In this document: positions 44,455 through 53,475 of the stretch, piece by piece
Numbering within the stretch: position 1 is the stretch's first letter
How the letters are laid out: the number at the start of each line of letters is the position of its first letter
The notes under the pieces: model-generated
The model's database searches: none
What the model saw: only the letters and a program-made list of their open reading frames with translations
What the model was told of the DNA's origin: nothing
DNA from: Enterocloster asparagiformis
GTDB taxonomy: Bacteria > Bacillota > Clostridia > Lachnospirales > Lachnospiraceae
Direction: 5' to 3'
Length of the DNA stretch: 64,000 nt
Assembly (NCBI GenBank): GCA_018380885.1
Contig: JAGZSY010000022.1
Coordinates: forward strand, 14,856 to 78,855
Made by a program: the position numbers and the translations under genes

Positions 44455-45024
44455 TTATTCCGGTTGTTCCGTGCTGCGCCTCAGCGCTTCCACTATATTT
44501 TCCCCAAACATCACATGCAGCCTGTGCAGGGTCCGCTGGATAGGCGGCCTCTCACCGCTCTCCAGCCATTCCATCATAAAGCCCTTGACAGCGTGCTGGT
44601 AGAAGCGGCTGACCAGCGCTTTATCCTCGTCCGAGGCCGGTATATCCCGGGATACAATCTCTACCAGATGATCGAAGATAGCGGCGCTGGCCTTGTCCAG
44701 ATACCGCTTCACCTCGCTGCCCGAGGACTGATTCAGATTGTAAAACAGCGCCCTGTGGCTGATCATGCTGTCCAGCCCCCGTACAATGAATTCCTCCGAG
44801 TCGCAGCTGTTCATGTCCCTCTCAATCTGTTCCATCAGCTGCTGGGCTTCCATGTTTAAATATTCCTCCAGCACCTCGTACACGTCCTGGTAGTGATAGT
44901 AGAAGGTATTTCTGGAGATTTGACAGTTGTCGGTGATCTCCTTTACCGTTATCTTATCCACGGGCTTTTCCGAGGCCAGCTCGGCGAAAGCCCGCAATAT
45001 CTCTCGTTTTGTCAGTGTCGCCAC
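44455..45024 (-). CDS. TetR-family regulator (DhaS-like)
   Basis: 189 residues starting at GTG 45024 with GAGGG seven bases upstream; the nearby ATG 45030 abuts that site. The helix-turn-helix is KITVKEITDNCQISRNTFYYHY. The C-terminal half resembles the DhaS/TetR_C_8 group. Its target is unknown; the neighbours are the efflux operon and a DUF362 gene, both on the same strand. Confidence 0.88.
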   Translation of the reverse strand: MATLTKREILRAFAELASEKPVDKITVKEITDNCQISRNTFYYHYQDVYEVLEEYLNMEAQQLMEQIERDMNSCDSEEFIVRGLDSMISHRALFYNLNQSSGSEVKRYLDKASAAIFDHLVEIVSRDIPASDEDKALVSRFYQHAVKGFMMEWLESGERPPIQRTLHRLHVMFGENIVEALRRSTEQPE

Positions 45025-45107
45025 GCACATTCCCTCTTTGCTTCCACAGTTTGGGAATATTATACAGCAATTACCGCCCTGACACAAGCGCGGTTTTTCT
45101 CATCTCC

Positions 45108-45986
45108 TCAGTCCAGAACCACCAGCTCGTACTCCCGGCTTCCCAGCCCCAGCGCCTGGGCGGCCTCCACCGTGTGGATACCGTTACGGCTCTCCATGCG
45201 CTCGATCAGCGCCGCCTTGCCGCTGTCCGGGGAGCTGTAGACCGCGTCCACGCAGGCCTGGTCCAGGGCCACCGGGTCCAGGGAAGCGAAAATGCCCAGG
45301 TCCGCCATCTCCGGGTCGTGGGGATGGGCGTCGCAGTCGCAGTCCACGGACAGCTTGTTGGCCACATTGATATAGACGATGTTCTCCCGGCCCATAAAGT
45401 CCATCACCGCCTTGTCCGCGTCCGCCATGGACTCCAGGAAGGAATCGTGGTCCGACGTAAACATATCTTCCGCAGACATGCTGGTGGCGGAGTTGTGAAT
45501 CCAGAGCTTGCCGCGCGAGGAAGCCACACCGATGGACATATTCTTCAGCGCGCCGCCGAAGCCGCCCATGGCGTGCCCCTTGAAATGGCTCAGCATCAGC
45601 ATGGAATCGTAATTTTTGAGGTGGGTGCCCACGTAATTTTCCTTCAGATGGTTTCCGCCCTCCACCGGAATCGCCATATCGCCGTCCTCGTCCATGATGT
45701 CGCAGGGCGCAATGGCCATAAACCCGTGCTTCTCCATGGTATCCCAATGGGCCTCAGTGGTATTGCGCCTGCCAGCGTAGGCCGTGTTGCACTCCACGAT
45801 GGTGCCCTTCAGCTCCTGCACCAGATCCCTGATCAGGCCGGGATCCAGGAAATTGTGGCCGCCCGGCTCGCCGGTGGAGATTTTCACAGCCACCTTTCCC
45901 CCAAGACTTGCGCCCATGGCCTGGTAGATGCGGATCAGAGACCTGGACGTGATTTCCGATGTGAAATATACCTTTGATTTTTCCAT
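45108..45986 (-). CDS. DUF362 domain protein
   Basis: 292 residues of the DUF362 family, often described as an uncharacterised iron-sulfur-associated protein. Typical segments are KVAVKISTGEPGGHNFL, HFKGHAMGGFGGALKN and LGIFASLDPVALDQAC. A Cys/His-rich patch, CDCDAHPHDPEMAD, replaces the ferredoxin insert seen in longer members and may bind metal. The start at 45986 has a GGAGG-like site. Function unknown. Confidence 0.85.
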   Translation of the reverse strand: MEKSKVYFTSEITSRSLIRIYQAMGASLGGKVAVKISTGEPGGHNFLDPGLIRDLVQELKGTIVECNTAYAGRRNTTEAHWDTMEKHGFMAIAPCDIMDEDGDMAIPVEGGNHLKENYVGTHLKNYDSMLMLSHFKGHAMGGFGGALKNMSIGVASSRGKLWIHNSATSMSAEDMFTSDHDSFLESMADADKAVMDFMGRENIVYINVANKLSVDCDCDAHPHDPEMADLGIFASLDPVALDQACVDAVYSSPDSGKAALIERMESRNGIHTVEAAQALGLGSREYELVVLD

Positions 45987-46155
45987 TTGTTCCTCCTTGC
46001 ATGATGGTAATTTTCTATTTATTGGGTATATTACACCTTGGAGCGCGCTCCATGTCAAATGTTTTTTTCAGGAAAGGCAAAACTCCGATACGCGCCGCGA
46101 CCTATCCGCGTCAGCCCTTCAAAACAGGGATTTCGCCGCCACCGCCGCACGGCCC

Positions 46156-46189
46156 AAAAAAGGAGGCCGTTCCGGACAGAACAGCCCCC
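46156..46189 (-). terminator. Terminator of flavodoxin-like gene
   Basis: Minus strand stem of 11 pairs with two G-U (46179-46189 with 46162-46172) followed by six T. Confidence 0.8.
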
Positions 46190-46207
46190 TTCAGGGTAAT
46201 TTTCATG

Positions 46208-46828
46208 TCAGCGGATAAAATTCGTCCACTGGTGACTCTCATATTCCGGCGCCGGGACGCCGCATCTGCGCCCCGCCTCGATGCTCCGCAGCAGCCAGAC
46301 CATGTTCATGGCCAGAGTCCGCATGGTCTGAAGTCCTTCCAGGTCCTGCTCTACCTCCTCAGGCGCGGAGCCGTGCACCTGGTTCCAGTACTGGGACGAC
46401 ACCACCGGCATATTGCTGATCGTGAAATACTTGTTCAGCCGGTCAAAGGCCGCGCTGGCCCCGCCCCTGCGGCAGGACACCACGCTGGCCCCCAGCTTTC
46501 CCGCCATGCGCCCTCCCGCGCTGTAGAAAAGCCGGTCGAGAAAGGCCGTGATCTGTCCCGAGGGACCGGCGTAGTACACCGGTGAGCCCACCACAATGGC
46601 GTCAAACTCATCCAGCCGCTCCGCCACCTGATTGACCAGATCGTTGAAGGCGCAGCGCCCCGTGCGCTCGCAGGCCCCGCAGGCAATGCAGCCGGCCACG
46701 GGCTTTTTTCCCAGATACAAAAGCTCCGAAGCAATGCCGTTTTCCGCCAGGATGCGCTCCACCTCGCGCAGCGCCGTGTAGGTGCAGCCTAACTCGTTGG
46801 GGCTGCCGTTGATCAATAATGCTTTCAT
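46208..46828 (-). CDS. NADPH-dependent FMN reductase/iron-sulfur flavoprotein-like
   Basis: 206-residue flavodoxin-fold protein. The FMN phosphate loop is LINGSPNELGCTYTAL, followed by a cysteine set CIACGACERTGRCAFND like that of iron-sulfur flavoproteins, and the second FMN loop GSPVYYAGPSGQ. It probably passes electrons from ferredoxin or NADPH to a quinone or other acceptor. GGAGG lies before the start. Single gene with its own terminator. Confidence 0.9.
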   Translation of the reverse strand: MKALLINGSPNELGCTYTALREVERILAENGIASELLYLGKKPVAGCIACGACERTGRCAFNDLVNQVAERLDEFDAIVVGSPVYYAGPSGQITAFLDRLFYSAGGRMAGKLGASVVSCRRGGASAAFDRLNKYFTISNMPVVSSQYWNQVHGSAPEEVEQDLEGLQTMRTLAMNMVWLLRSIEAGRRCGVPAPEYESHQWTNFIR

Positions 46829-46922
46829 TGTTTAAACCTCCGCTTTTTTCTTGCAGCGGCCGCTTCCGCAGGGCCGCTGCGCCGGATTTTCGTTGCTTGT
46901 AACTGTGATCCACCCGGAGCGT

Positions 46923-47948
46923 CTACTGAATCCACGCCCCGTCGCTCCCCACGTAATACCCGTCCGGCGTGGTGGTGTCGTGCAGCATCTGCCCGCTCTC
47001 CACACAGTAATACCACTTCCCGTTCCAGTCGATCCAGCCGGTCACCATGTACCCGTTTCCGTCGAAGAAATACCAGTAATTGTCAATATACTGCCAGTTA
47101 TTGACCGTATAGCTGCGATCCGCGTTACAGTACCACCAGCCCACGCCGTCCTTCAGCCACGCGCCGCTTGTGGAACCGCCGGGGCCGGACGAGCTGCCGT
47201 TCACTGAGGAGCCCGACTTTGAATTGCCTCGGATTTCCGAAGCCTCGGAGGAGGTCACATACCACTCATCAGACGTCTCCCAGCTCCCCTTGTTGGAGGA
47301 ATTGTACACGCCCCGCACCCGGAACGTGTAGGTGCCGCTCTGGGTGAAATAGCCGGAGAAGTCGTAGGAGGTATCGGATGTTGACAGTATGGAGGAAGCC
47401 GTGCTGTCGCCCCGGTAAAGGCGCACCTCGTAGCGCTTGGCGTCCTCGCCGTCGTTCCAGTAGGCGGTGCCGTCGGACTCATCCCACTCCAGGCCGTCCA
47501 CGTCCAGCTCGTAGTCGCTGTCGTCGTCGTCATCGTCGTCGTCCAGAGCCTCCAGCGTGATATAGACCCGGAAGGTGTCGGAGCTGGAGCGGCTCACGGA
47601 CGTCACCGTGCCGTCGTCACCGCTGAGGCTCACATCGCTCTTGGTCAGGCCGCTGGTTGGGAAGTAGTAATCCTCCGCCGCGGTCAGCGTGACCTTCAGC
47701 TTCGGCTTATCCCCGTCTTCCCACTCGTCCCTGGGCTCATTGGTGACCTCCACATCCTCCACATCGTAACGGCCGGACCTGGAAGTGACATCCACATCAC
47801 TGCCGCTGTCCCCGGCTACGATCTCGGAGTCAATGCGCAGGGAAATACTGGAAATCTTATTCCCGGTCGCCGCCGAGGCTGAGAACGGCAGCATAGCGGC
47901 CAGCGCAGCGGTCAGCAGGCAGGCGGCGGCATTTTTTAGAATTCTCAT
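46923..47948 (-). CDS. Secreted wall-binding protein with Asp run
   Basis: 341 residues. A signal peptide ends at SASAA (about 27). Residues about 30-135 are a beta-rich unknown domain. An eight-Asp run (about 138-145) joins a fibronectin type III-like module (about 155-230, Trp/Tyr-spaced strands). A Ser/Gly linker follows, and four choline-binding-like wall repeats close the protein (GWWYCN, YWYFFDGNGYMVTGW, KWYYCVESGQML, GYYVGSDGAWIQ). Likely bound to the cell wall and surface-exposed. A GC-rich hairpin (46853-46880) follows and may end transcription. Confidence 0.88.
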   Translation of the reverse strand: MRILKNAAACLLTAALAAMLPFSASAATGNKISSISLRIDSEIVAGDSGSDVDVTSRSGRYDVEDVEVTNEPRDEWEDGDKPKLKVTLTAAEDYYFPTSGLTKSDVSLSGDDGTVTSVSRSSSDTFRVYITLEALDDDDDDDDSDYELDVDGLEWDESDGTAYWNDGEDAKRYEVRLYRGDSTASSILSTSDTSYDFSGYFTQSGTYTFRVRGVYNSSNKGSWETSDEWYVTSSEASEIRGNSKSGSSVNGSSSGPGGSTSGAWLKDGVGWWYCNADRSYTVNNWQYIDNYWYFFDGNGYMVTGWIDWNGKWYYCVESGQMLHDTTTPDGYYVGSDGAWIQ

Positions 47949-48144
47949 ACTTAACCCCCTTTTCCGTTTTCTTTTAATTATACCTGAAAATTATGACCAA
48001 ATCATGTTTTTTTCAGATTGTTTGCGCTTCCAGCCAATTTTCCCCGATCCTTCGGCCCTTTGCCCCGTCTTCGCCCGTATATTCCAGCGCTTTACCGCCC
48101 GCGCCCGGCGGCCTGCACCGTTTCGCCGGACTCCCGGCCCGGTC

Positions 48145-48816
48145 TCACAGCAGACATTTCAAACGCTCTATCTCCACATCGCGCATCTCTTTTTTCTCAA
48201 TGCTGAAAAATCCCTCTTTCTCCATCAGCTTCAGCTCCTGGTTCAGAGAGGCGCGGCTCACGTGCAGCATGTTGGCCAGGACCGTCTGGGAGCAGGGCAT
48301 GCGGACCGCCTCGTTGGGCGTCAGGTTGTTCATGCCCACGATCCAGTAGGCGATGCGCTCCCTGATCGTCTGGTAATTAAGGCAGTTGAGGTACATCTGG
48401 TTTTTCAGCCCCCGCTGGGAGATGTACAGCAGCAGCGCGTACATCAGCTGCTGGTCCTTGGAGAGCATCTCCTCCAGCACGCAGACCGGCACCCACACCA
48501 CCGTGGATTTCTTCTCCGCGTACAGCGAGTAGGTGTAGTAGCGCTCCCCGGAAAAGTAGAGAAATTCCGGGAAAATGTCCTTGGACTCAAAATAGGCGTG
48601 GCACAGCTCCGTCCCGTCCAGGGTGTTGTCCACCGCTTTTAAGATTCCGTCCAGCACAATGCCGAAATGGGTGATTTTCGTCCCCTGGGGATGGAGGCAC
48701 TGGGACCCCTGGTACGTCCTTTTCGTAAAATAAGACTGGTACTGTACCTCCCTTCTGCACAGATCCGCGAATGGAATCCTGCAGGAATTTCCAGTAATTG
48801 TAAAATATTCGTGCAT
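48145..48816 (-). CDS. Crp/Fnr-family regulator
   Basis: 223 residues. An N-terminal cyclic-nucleotide-binding-like beta barrel (about 20-140) precedes a winged helix whose recognition region is TVLANMLHVSRASLNQELKLME. The barrel lacks the Arg/Ser phosphate-binding pocket of cAMP receptors and the N-terminal Cys cluster of FNR; single cysteines occur at about 12 and 20. The effector is therefore unknown. GGAGG precedes ATG 48816. It lies downstream of the arylsulfotransferase operon and is its best regulator candidate. Confidence 0.88.
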   Translation of the reverse strand: MHEYFTITGNSCRIPFADLCRREVQYQSYFTKRTYQGSQCLHPQGTKITHFGIVLDGILKAVDNTLDGTELCHAYFESKDIFPEFLYFSGERYYTYSLYAEKKSTVVWVPVCVLEEMLSKDQQLMYALLLYISQRGLKNQMYLNCLNYQTIRERIAYWIVGMNNLTPNEAVRMPCSQTVLANMLHVSRASLNQELKLMEKEGFFSIEKKEMRDVEIERLKCLL

Positions 48817-48842
48817 GCAAAAACCTCCCTGAACGTGCCACA

Positions 48843-48871
48843 AAGAGGGGCTGTCAAAAACAGCTCCTCTT
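48843..48871 (-). terminator. Hairpin between sulfotransferase and crp genes
   Basis: Twelve-base arms (48843-48854 and 48860-48871) with one G-U and a five-base loop, before the crp ribosome site. It may end or attenuate read-through from the operon. Confidence 0.6.
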
Positions 48872-48901
48872 CGCCTATTTTCTCTCTTCTGATCTCGATC
48901 C

Positions 48902-50710
48902 CTATGCCAGCGGCTTATCCAGAATATCGCACAGATCGTCGTAATCCTTTTCTCCGTTGAACCGCTGAACCTCCTGGCCGTTCTTGAAGATCGCAACCAC
49001 CGGGATCCCTCCGATATGGCAGGTGTCCACCAGATCCTGGTTGGCGTCCACGTCCACGTAGCGGATCTCGTATTGGCCCTCGTACTCTTCCTTCAGCGCT
49101 TCCTCCAGAACCGGGTGCAGCGCCTTGCAGTGGGTGCAGCGCTCCGCTCCGAAGAGCACCAGAACAGGTTTATCCTTCACCTTCAGGACCTCGTCGTTCC
49201 AGGTGGAGATGGTCACCGGCTTGAAGAAGGAGGTGTCCACCTGGAATACCTTCTCCCGCTTGGTCACATCCTCTTCCTCGTCCGTGGCCACGCAGAGGGC
49301 TACATCTTGATAATACGGCAAAGTTCCGGGAATATCAATGACTTTTTTCGCCCCGAAGGCGCCCGCTCCGGGCACGCGGTAGGTCACGTTGTCGATGGGT
49401 TCAATGGCAACCTCCACAGGCGTGGGCTCCTGGGGCACATAGCTGTAGGGATAACGGTACGCCCGGTAAATCATATTGTTCTTGGGGCCCTTCTCGTTGT
49501 GGGTGTAGTACGGGGAAATCCACTCCCAGACGATCTCGTGATCCGGCGTCACCTCGATCAGCCGTCCGTCGGAGCCCTCCGTGATCATGGTGTTGCCGTT
49601 GGGCAGGCGCTGGGCGCTGCTGACATAGGGGCTGTAGAACTTGCTGGCGTCCGTGGGGATCGCGTGTCCCAGCTCCTTGGGCGTCACCTTCCAGATAATC
49701 TCCAGGGTGATAGGATCAAATTCCAGCACGCGGCTGTAATCCCTGTGGGCGTTCTTTGCGCCGATGGGAGCCGCCGGGTTGGGAACCCCGTAGCCGCCCC
49801 AGCCACCGTTGTCGAACACCAGCAGGTTCCCCTCTCCCGGAAGTCCCTTGGGGATCATATGGAAATGGTGCTGGCCGATGATCCAGCCCAGCTTTTTTAA
49901 CTCCGGCGTGGCGTTAAAATCCGGTCCGATGCGCCATACGATCTTGCCTGTTTCCTTGTCCAGGATCGCCAGGATATTGGCCTCGCGGCAGTCGAAAATA
50001 ATGTTGTCGGGCTTGAAGCGCATATCGCCCTGGTCGTACCATTTGTTCGGCCCCAGATAGCTCATGCAGTTCACGTGCAGGTAGTCGCCCACGCCTCCGT
50101 CGGAGGAACGCATGTTGGGATCGCGGAAAAGCACGTTCTTGGCGGCCTCGTCGAAGCCCAACTCGTCAAAGTGGTCGCTGATCGACCATTTCCAGAGGAT
50201 ATTACCCTCCCAGTCCACCTCGATCATGGCGTCGTCCAGCAGCTTCTTGTCGGAAATTTTGGGATTGCGGATGGTCTGGTGCACCAGGATCAGAGTGTTG
50301 CCCTCCAGGGGTTTGGCCTCCATGCCGGGCACGTAGTAGCCCACCGGGTTGCCCTCCCTCTGATAGTCGTGGTGCTGACGGGCCATCCAGCGGTGGTCTC
50401 TGCCCGGGTCGTCGATATTTTCAAAATGGTCGAATTCCCACACGATATTGCCGTCGTAGTCGATCTCGATCAGGTTTACGCCGTCCTGCATGCCGTAGTC
50501 GGGATGGCGGTAGCCGGAAAGGCCCATCACATACCCGCCGGGCAGAAGCTTCGGCGGCATTGCGTGCATATTCCAGCGGCGGATCTCGTTGCCGTTCATG
50601 TCGAACAGCAGCACGCCGTCGTTGATCAGCGGAACGATGGTGTATCCGTTCCAGCATTTCTCAGGGTTGTAAACCGTAACTCCGTGTGGAAAAACAAGTG
50701 GTTGTCCCAT
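48902..50710 (-). CDS. Arylsulfate sulfotransferase fused to thioredoxin
   Basis: 602 residues. About 1-470 form a six-bladed ASST propeller (NDGVLLFDMNGNEIRRW, HHDYQREG, QHHFHMIP, repeated IVWEW/ILWKW blade ends). ASST moves sulfate between phenols without PAPS, using a catalytic His. About 500-602 form a thioredoxin domain with active site ERCTHCKALHP (CxxC near 523-526) and cis-Pro GGIPVV. There is no signal peptide, so unlike E. coli AssT it should be cytoplasmic. GGAGG precedes the start. It follows a thioredoxin-reductase-like gene, the likely electron source for the CxxC. Confidence 0.87.
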   Translation of the reverse strand: MGQPLVFPHGVTVYNPEKCWNGYTIVPLINDGVLLFDMNGNEIRRWNMHAMPPKLLPGGYVMGLSGYRHPDYGMQDGVNLIEIDYDGNIVWEFDHFENIDDPGRDHRWMARQHHDYQREGNPVGYYVPGMEAKPLEGNTLILVHQTIRNPKISDKKLLDDAMIEVDWEGNILWKWSISDHFDELGFDEAAKNVLFRDPNMRSSDGGVGDYLHVNCMSYLGPNKWYDQGDMRFKPDNIIFDCREANILAILDKETGKIVWRIGPDFNATPELKKLGWIIGQHHFHMIPKGLPGEGNLLVFDNGGWGGYGVPNPAAPIGAKNAHRDYSRVLEFDPITLEIIWKVTPKELGHAIPTDASKFYSPYVSSAQRLPNGNTMITEGSDGRLIEVTPDHEIVWEWISPYYTHNEKGPKNNMIYRAYRYPYSYVPQEPTPVEVAIEPIDNVTYRVPGAGAFGAKKVIDIPGTLPYYQDVALCVATDEEEDVTKREKVFQVDTSFFKPVTISTWNDEVLKVKDKPVLVLFGAERCTHCKALHPVLEEALKEEYEGQYEIRYVDVDANQDLVDTCHIGGIPVVAIFKNGQEVQRFNGEKDYDDLCDILDKPLA

Positions 50711-50773
50711 AATTCATATCCTCCTGAACTAAATTTATATGTTAAATTAAAATCATTTTGATTTTCGCATCCT

Positions 50774-51952
50774 CTAACAGTCTTTTGCCGCCTTCACCTC
50801 AATCAGCTGCCCGTCGCGGTAAAACGCCGCGGACACGGTTTCCTCCACCTTGAGATTCTGGTACAGCAGGTTCTGGCGGGTGATGTCCTGGCGGTAAATT
50901 TTCCACTCCCCGGCCAGCTTCTTCTCCAGCTCGCCCACAGCCTCAATCTCCTCGTTGCTGTAGGGGTTGTAGAACAGGAAGGCCACGTTTCCCGATTCCG
51001 GGCTCAAAATATCCTGAATCTGGTTCAGCTCCTTCACGTACCGCTCCGACGCCACGGCCGCCACCGCTCCGTCCGCCGCCGAGGTGATCACCTGGCGCAG
51101 GAAGGTCTGGGTGCAGTCGCCCACCGCGTACAGTCCGGGGACATTTGTCTCCATCTTCTCGTTGACCTTGATGTAGCCGCTGTGGTCGCACTCCACCATG
51201 TCCCGGACCAGCTCGGTCTGAGGCACCATACCCACGAAGAAGAACAGCCCGTCGGCCTTCACCTCTCTTGTCTCCCCGGTGTCCACATTCTTTAACACCA
51301 GCGACTCCACGTGATCCCCGCCCTTAATCTCCTGGACGGTGGTGCTCCAGACAAAATCAATCCTGGGATTCTTGTAGGCGTGCTCGGCTGCCACCTCGTT
51401 GCAGTCCAGATGGCCCTCCTCGTGGAGCACGATGATGGTCACCTTGGAGGCAAAGCCGGTGAGGTAATCGGATTCCTCCACCGCCTGATCCCCTGCGCCC
51501 AGGACGTAAATCTCCTTGCCCTTGAAAAACTCCGCGTCGCAGGTTGCGCAGTAGGCCACTCCGTGGCCGGTGAACTCCTGCTCGCCCTTGATCCCCAGCT
51601 CTCTGGGCCGGGTGCCCAGGTCCAGAATCACGCTGCGGGCTTTAAAATCGCCTCTGCGCTTGGTGCCCACCACAAACAGGTCGCCCTCCTTGCGTATTTC
51701 CGTTACCGTGGTGCGCTTTAACTCCACCGTGGAGTGGCTGGCCGCGTGCTCCCGGAATTTCTCCATCAGGTGCTGGCCGCTGTCCACAATGGTGCCAGGG
51801 TAGTTGCGAATCTCGTAGGTGTCGTTGATACGCCCTCCGTAGCTTCCCTTCTCCAAAAGCAGTGTCCGCCGCTCGGACCTTCCGGCGTAGATGGCTGCCG
51901 CCAGGCCGGCCGGGCCGCCTCCGACGATGATCAGATCATAAATTGAATCCAT
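50774..51952 (-). CDS. Thioredoxin-reductase-like flavoprotein with degenerate thioredoxin tail
   Basis: 392 residues. The first 310 are a low-molecular-weight thioredoxin reductase: FAD motif GGGPAGLAAAIYAG, redox CATCD (near 138), NAD(P) motif VLGAGDQAVEES and FAD-closing AVGDCTQTF. Residues about 315-392 are extra. Their pattern (VAFLFYNPYSNEE and then ETVSAAFYRDGQLIEV) resembles a thioredoxin fold in which the CxxC is lost. NAD(P)H is the presumed donor and the thioredoxin-fused sulfotransferase 63 bases downstream the presumed acceptor. Confidence 0.88.
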   Translation of the reverse strand: MDSIYDLIIVGGGPAGLAAAIYAGRSERRTLLLEKGSYGGRINDTYEIRNYPGTIVDSGQHLMEKFREHAASHSTVELKRTTVTEIRKEGDLFVVGTKRRGDFKARSVILDLGTRPRELGIKGEQEFTGHGVAYCATCDAEFFKGKEIYVLGAGDQAVEESDYLTGFASKVTIIVLHEEGHLDCNEVAAEHAYKNPRIDFVWSTTVQEIKGGDHVESLVLKNVDTGETREVKADGLFFFVGMVPQTELVRDMVECDHSGYIKVNEKMETNVPGLYAVGDCTQTFLRQVITSAADGAVAAVASERYVKELNQIQDILSPESGNVAFLFYNPYSNEEIEAVGELEKKLAGEWKIYRQDITRQNLLYQNLKVEETVSAAFYRDGQLIEVKAAKDC

Positions 51953-51982
51953 AATTCCATCTCCTATCTCTATAAAAAATGC

Positions 51983-53443
51983 TTAAACATCATTGGTTGC
52001 CGAAATTTTGTTCAGCTTTTTACTGGCTCCCGGCTCCCGGCCGATCCCGGTCGCCACCCAGAACACGCAGATTCCCGTGAGAATCAGGCAGTAGAAGGAG
52101 CAGCAGAAAATCGCAAAGGGCGTCACGTGGGGGAGATAGCTGTGGTTCTGCACCATCTCGTTGATGATGGTCACGCTTCCCATGACAAAGGCGCTGTTGA
52201 TGGGAAGGATGGAGCTGACGTTGGTGGCGTTGGCAGTGAGCAGAATACTTCTGCGCTCCGGCGAAATGCCGCTCTCCTGGCCGATGCGGTCCGCCATATC
52301 CCCGAACATCAGGATGGACGGGAGCACGCAGCCCGCCAGCAGAATGTTGATGACAATGGTTCCGCCCATCAGGACCACCTCCGCGCCCCGCTTGGTCTTT
52401 GAAAACCTCCGCGACAGAATCCAGTTGCAGCACGCCTCCAGCATACCGCCGTCCACAGCCACCGCGATCAGGCCGTAGAGCAGGATCGTGGACACCGTCA
52501 CATCCAGCATCCCGTAGATGCCCTCGAACACGATTCCCTTAAGCCCCGACGTGGCGTAGTCGATGGACACGATATCCGAAAACGTGAACAGTCCCCCGGC
52601 CAGGCCCACGAAGAGGCCGGCTACAATGGCAAAGGAAAGTCCCACAAACAAATTTCCCGTCTTAAAGCAGATCGCCAAAAGCACAGCGATGGGGATCAGC
52701 ATCAGCAGGCCCTGAGCCTGTGAAAACGTCTCAATCTGCGCCATATCCCCCATGGTCCCGCCCTTTGCGCCGAACAGGAAGAAAATCACCATGGCCGCGC
52801 CCCCCGCGATCAGGATGTAGGGCGTCCTCTGGCGCAGGGCGGCCAGAAGATTCGCGGGCTTTCCCGTGGCCTTGTCGTGCTGGATCATCACCGTGGTGTT
52901 GATCACCTGGGAGCTAGGGGACAGCGCGTCCCCGAAGAAAATGCCGCTGATCAGCGCGCCGGTCAGCATAGCCGGGCTGGCGCCCAAGAGAATCCCCGGC
53001 GGGTAAAAAATGGGAAGCACCGCGAACAGGGCCGCGATGGGCGCCCCCGCTCCCATGGAGATCACCGCGGAAGCCAGGAAGCTGAACACCACGAAGGCGC
53101 TTCCCCTGATTCCCAGGTTTAAGCTCAGCCAGATAAAGCCGTTGCCGATCTTTCCGGTGTTCATCATTTTTGAAAAAATACCGATGATCAGGAAAATGAA
53201 AATCAACCGGGAATTTCCGTACTGGGCCAGTCCGCGGACCACGCTGTCCCAATATTTCCCCTTATCCTTACAGACAAAAAATCCCGCCAGCAGGGAGATC
53301 ACCGCCGCGAAGATCAGTCCCTTCATTGAATAATAGTGAAACCCTACCGAAAATATACCGCCCAGCAGTATGTACAGCCCGATGGGCATAATGGCAAACG
53401 CCGGATGTCCCCAAAAACTCAGTTTCGGTTCCTTGGTTTTCAT
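51983..53443 (-). CDS. NhaC-family Na+/H+ antiporter
   Basis: 486 residues with about eleven to twelve helices. NhaC-type motifs are seen: GIFFGDALSPSSQVINTT and the second half TILLYGLIAVAVDGGML. The ATG at 53443 is eight bases after GAGGTGGAG; the GTG at 53452 is less likely. NhaC members exchange Na+ for H+, and some exchange organic acids (malate/lactate, MleN). In this operon a substrate-specific role, such as moving a sulfated or phenolic anion, is possible (inference). First gene of the operon behind the Fnr-like palindrome. Confidence 0.88.
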   Translation of the reverse strand: MKTKEPKLSFWGHPAFAIMPIGLYILLGGIFSVGFHYYSMKGLIFAAVISLLAGFFVCKDKGKYWDSVVRGLAQYGNSRLIFIFLIIGIFSKMMNTGKIGNGFIWLSLNLGIRGSAFVVFSFLASAVISMGAGAPIAALFAVLPIFYPPGILLGASPAMLTGALISGIFFGDALSPSSQVINTTVMIQHDKATGKPANLLAALRQRTPYILIAGGAAMVIFFLFGAKGGTMGDMAQIETFSQAQGLLMLIPIAVLLAICFKTGNLFVGLSFAIVAGLFVGLAGGLFTFSDIVSIDYATSGLKGIVFEGIYGMLDVTVSTILLYGLIAVAVDGGMLEACCNWILSRRFSKTKRGAEVVLMGGTIVINILLAGCVLPSILMFGDMADRIGQESGISPERRSILLTANATNVSSILPINSAFVMGSVTIINEMVQNHSYLPHVTPFAIFCCSFYCLILTGICVFWVATGIGREPGASKKLNKISATNDV

Positions 53444-53475
53444 TTTCTCCACCTCGTTTCCTATTGCTAGTTAAA

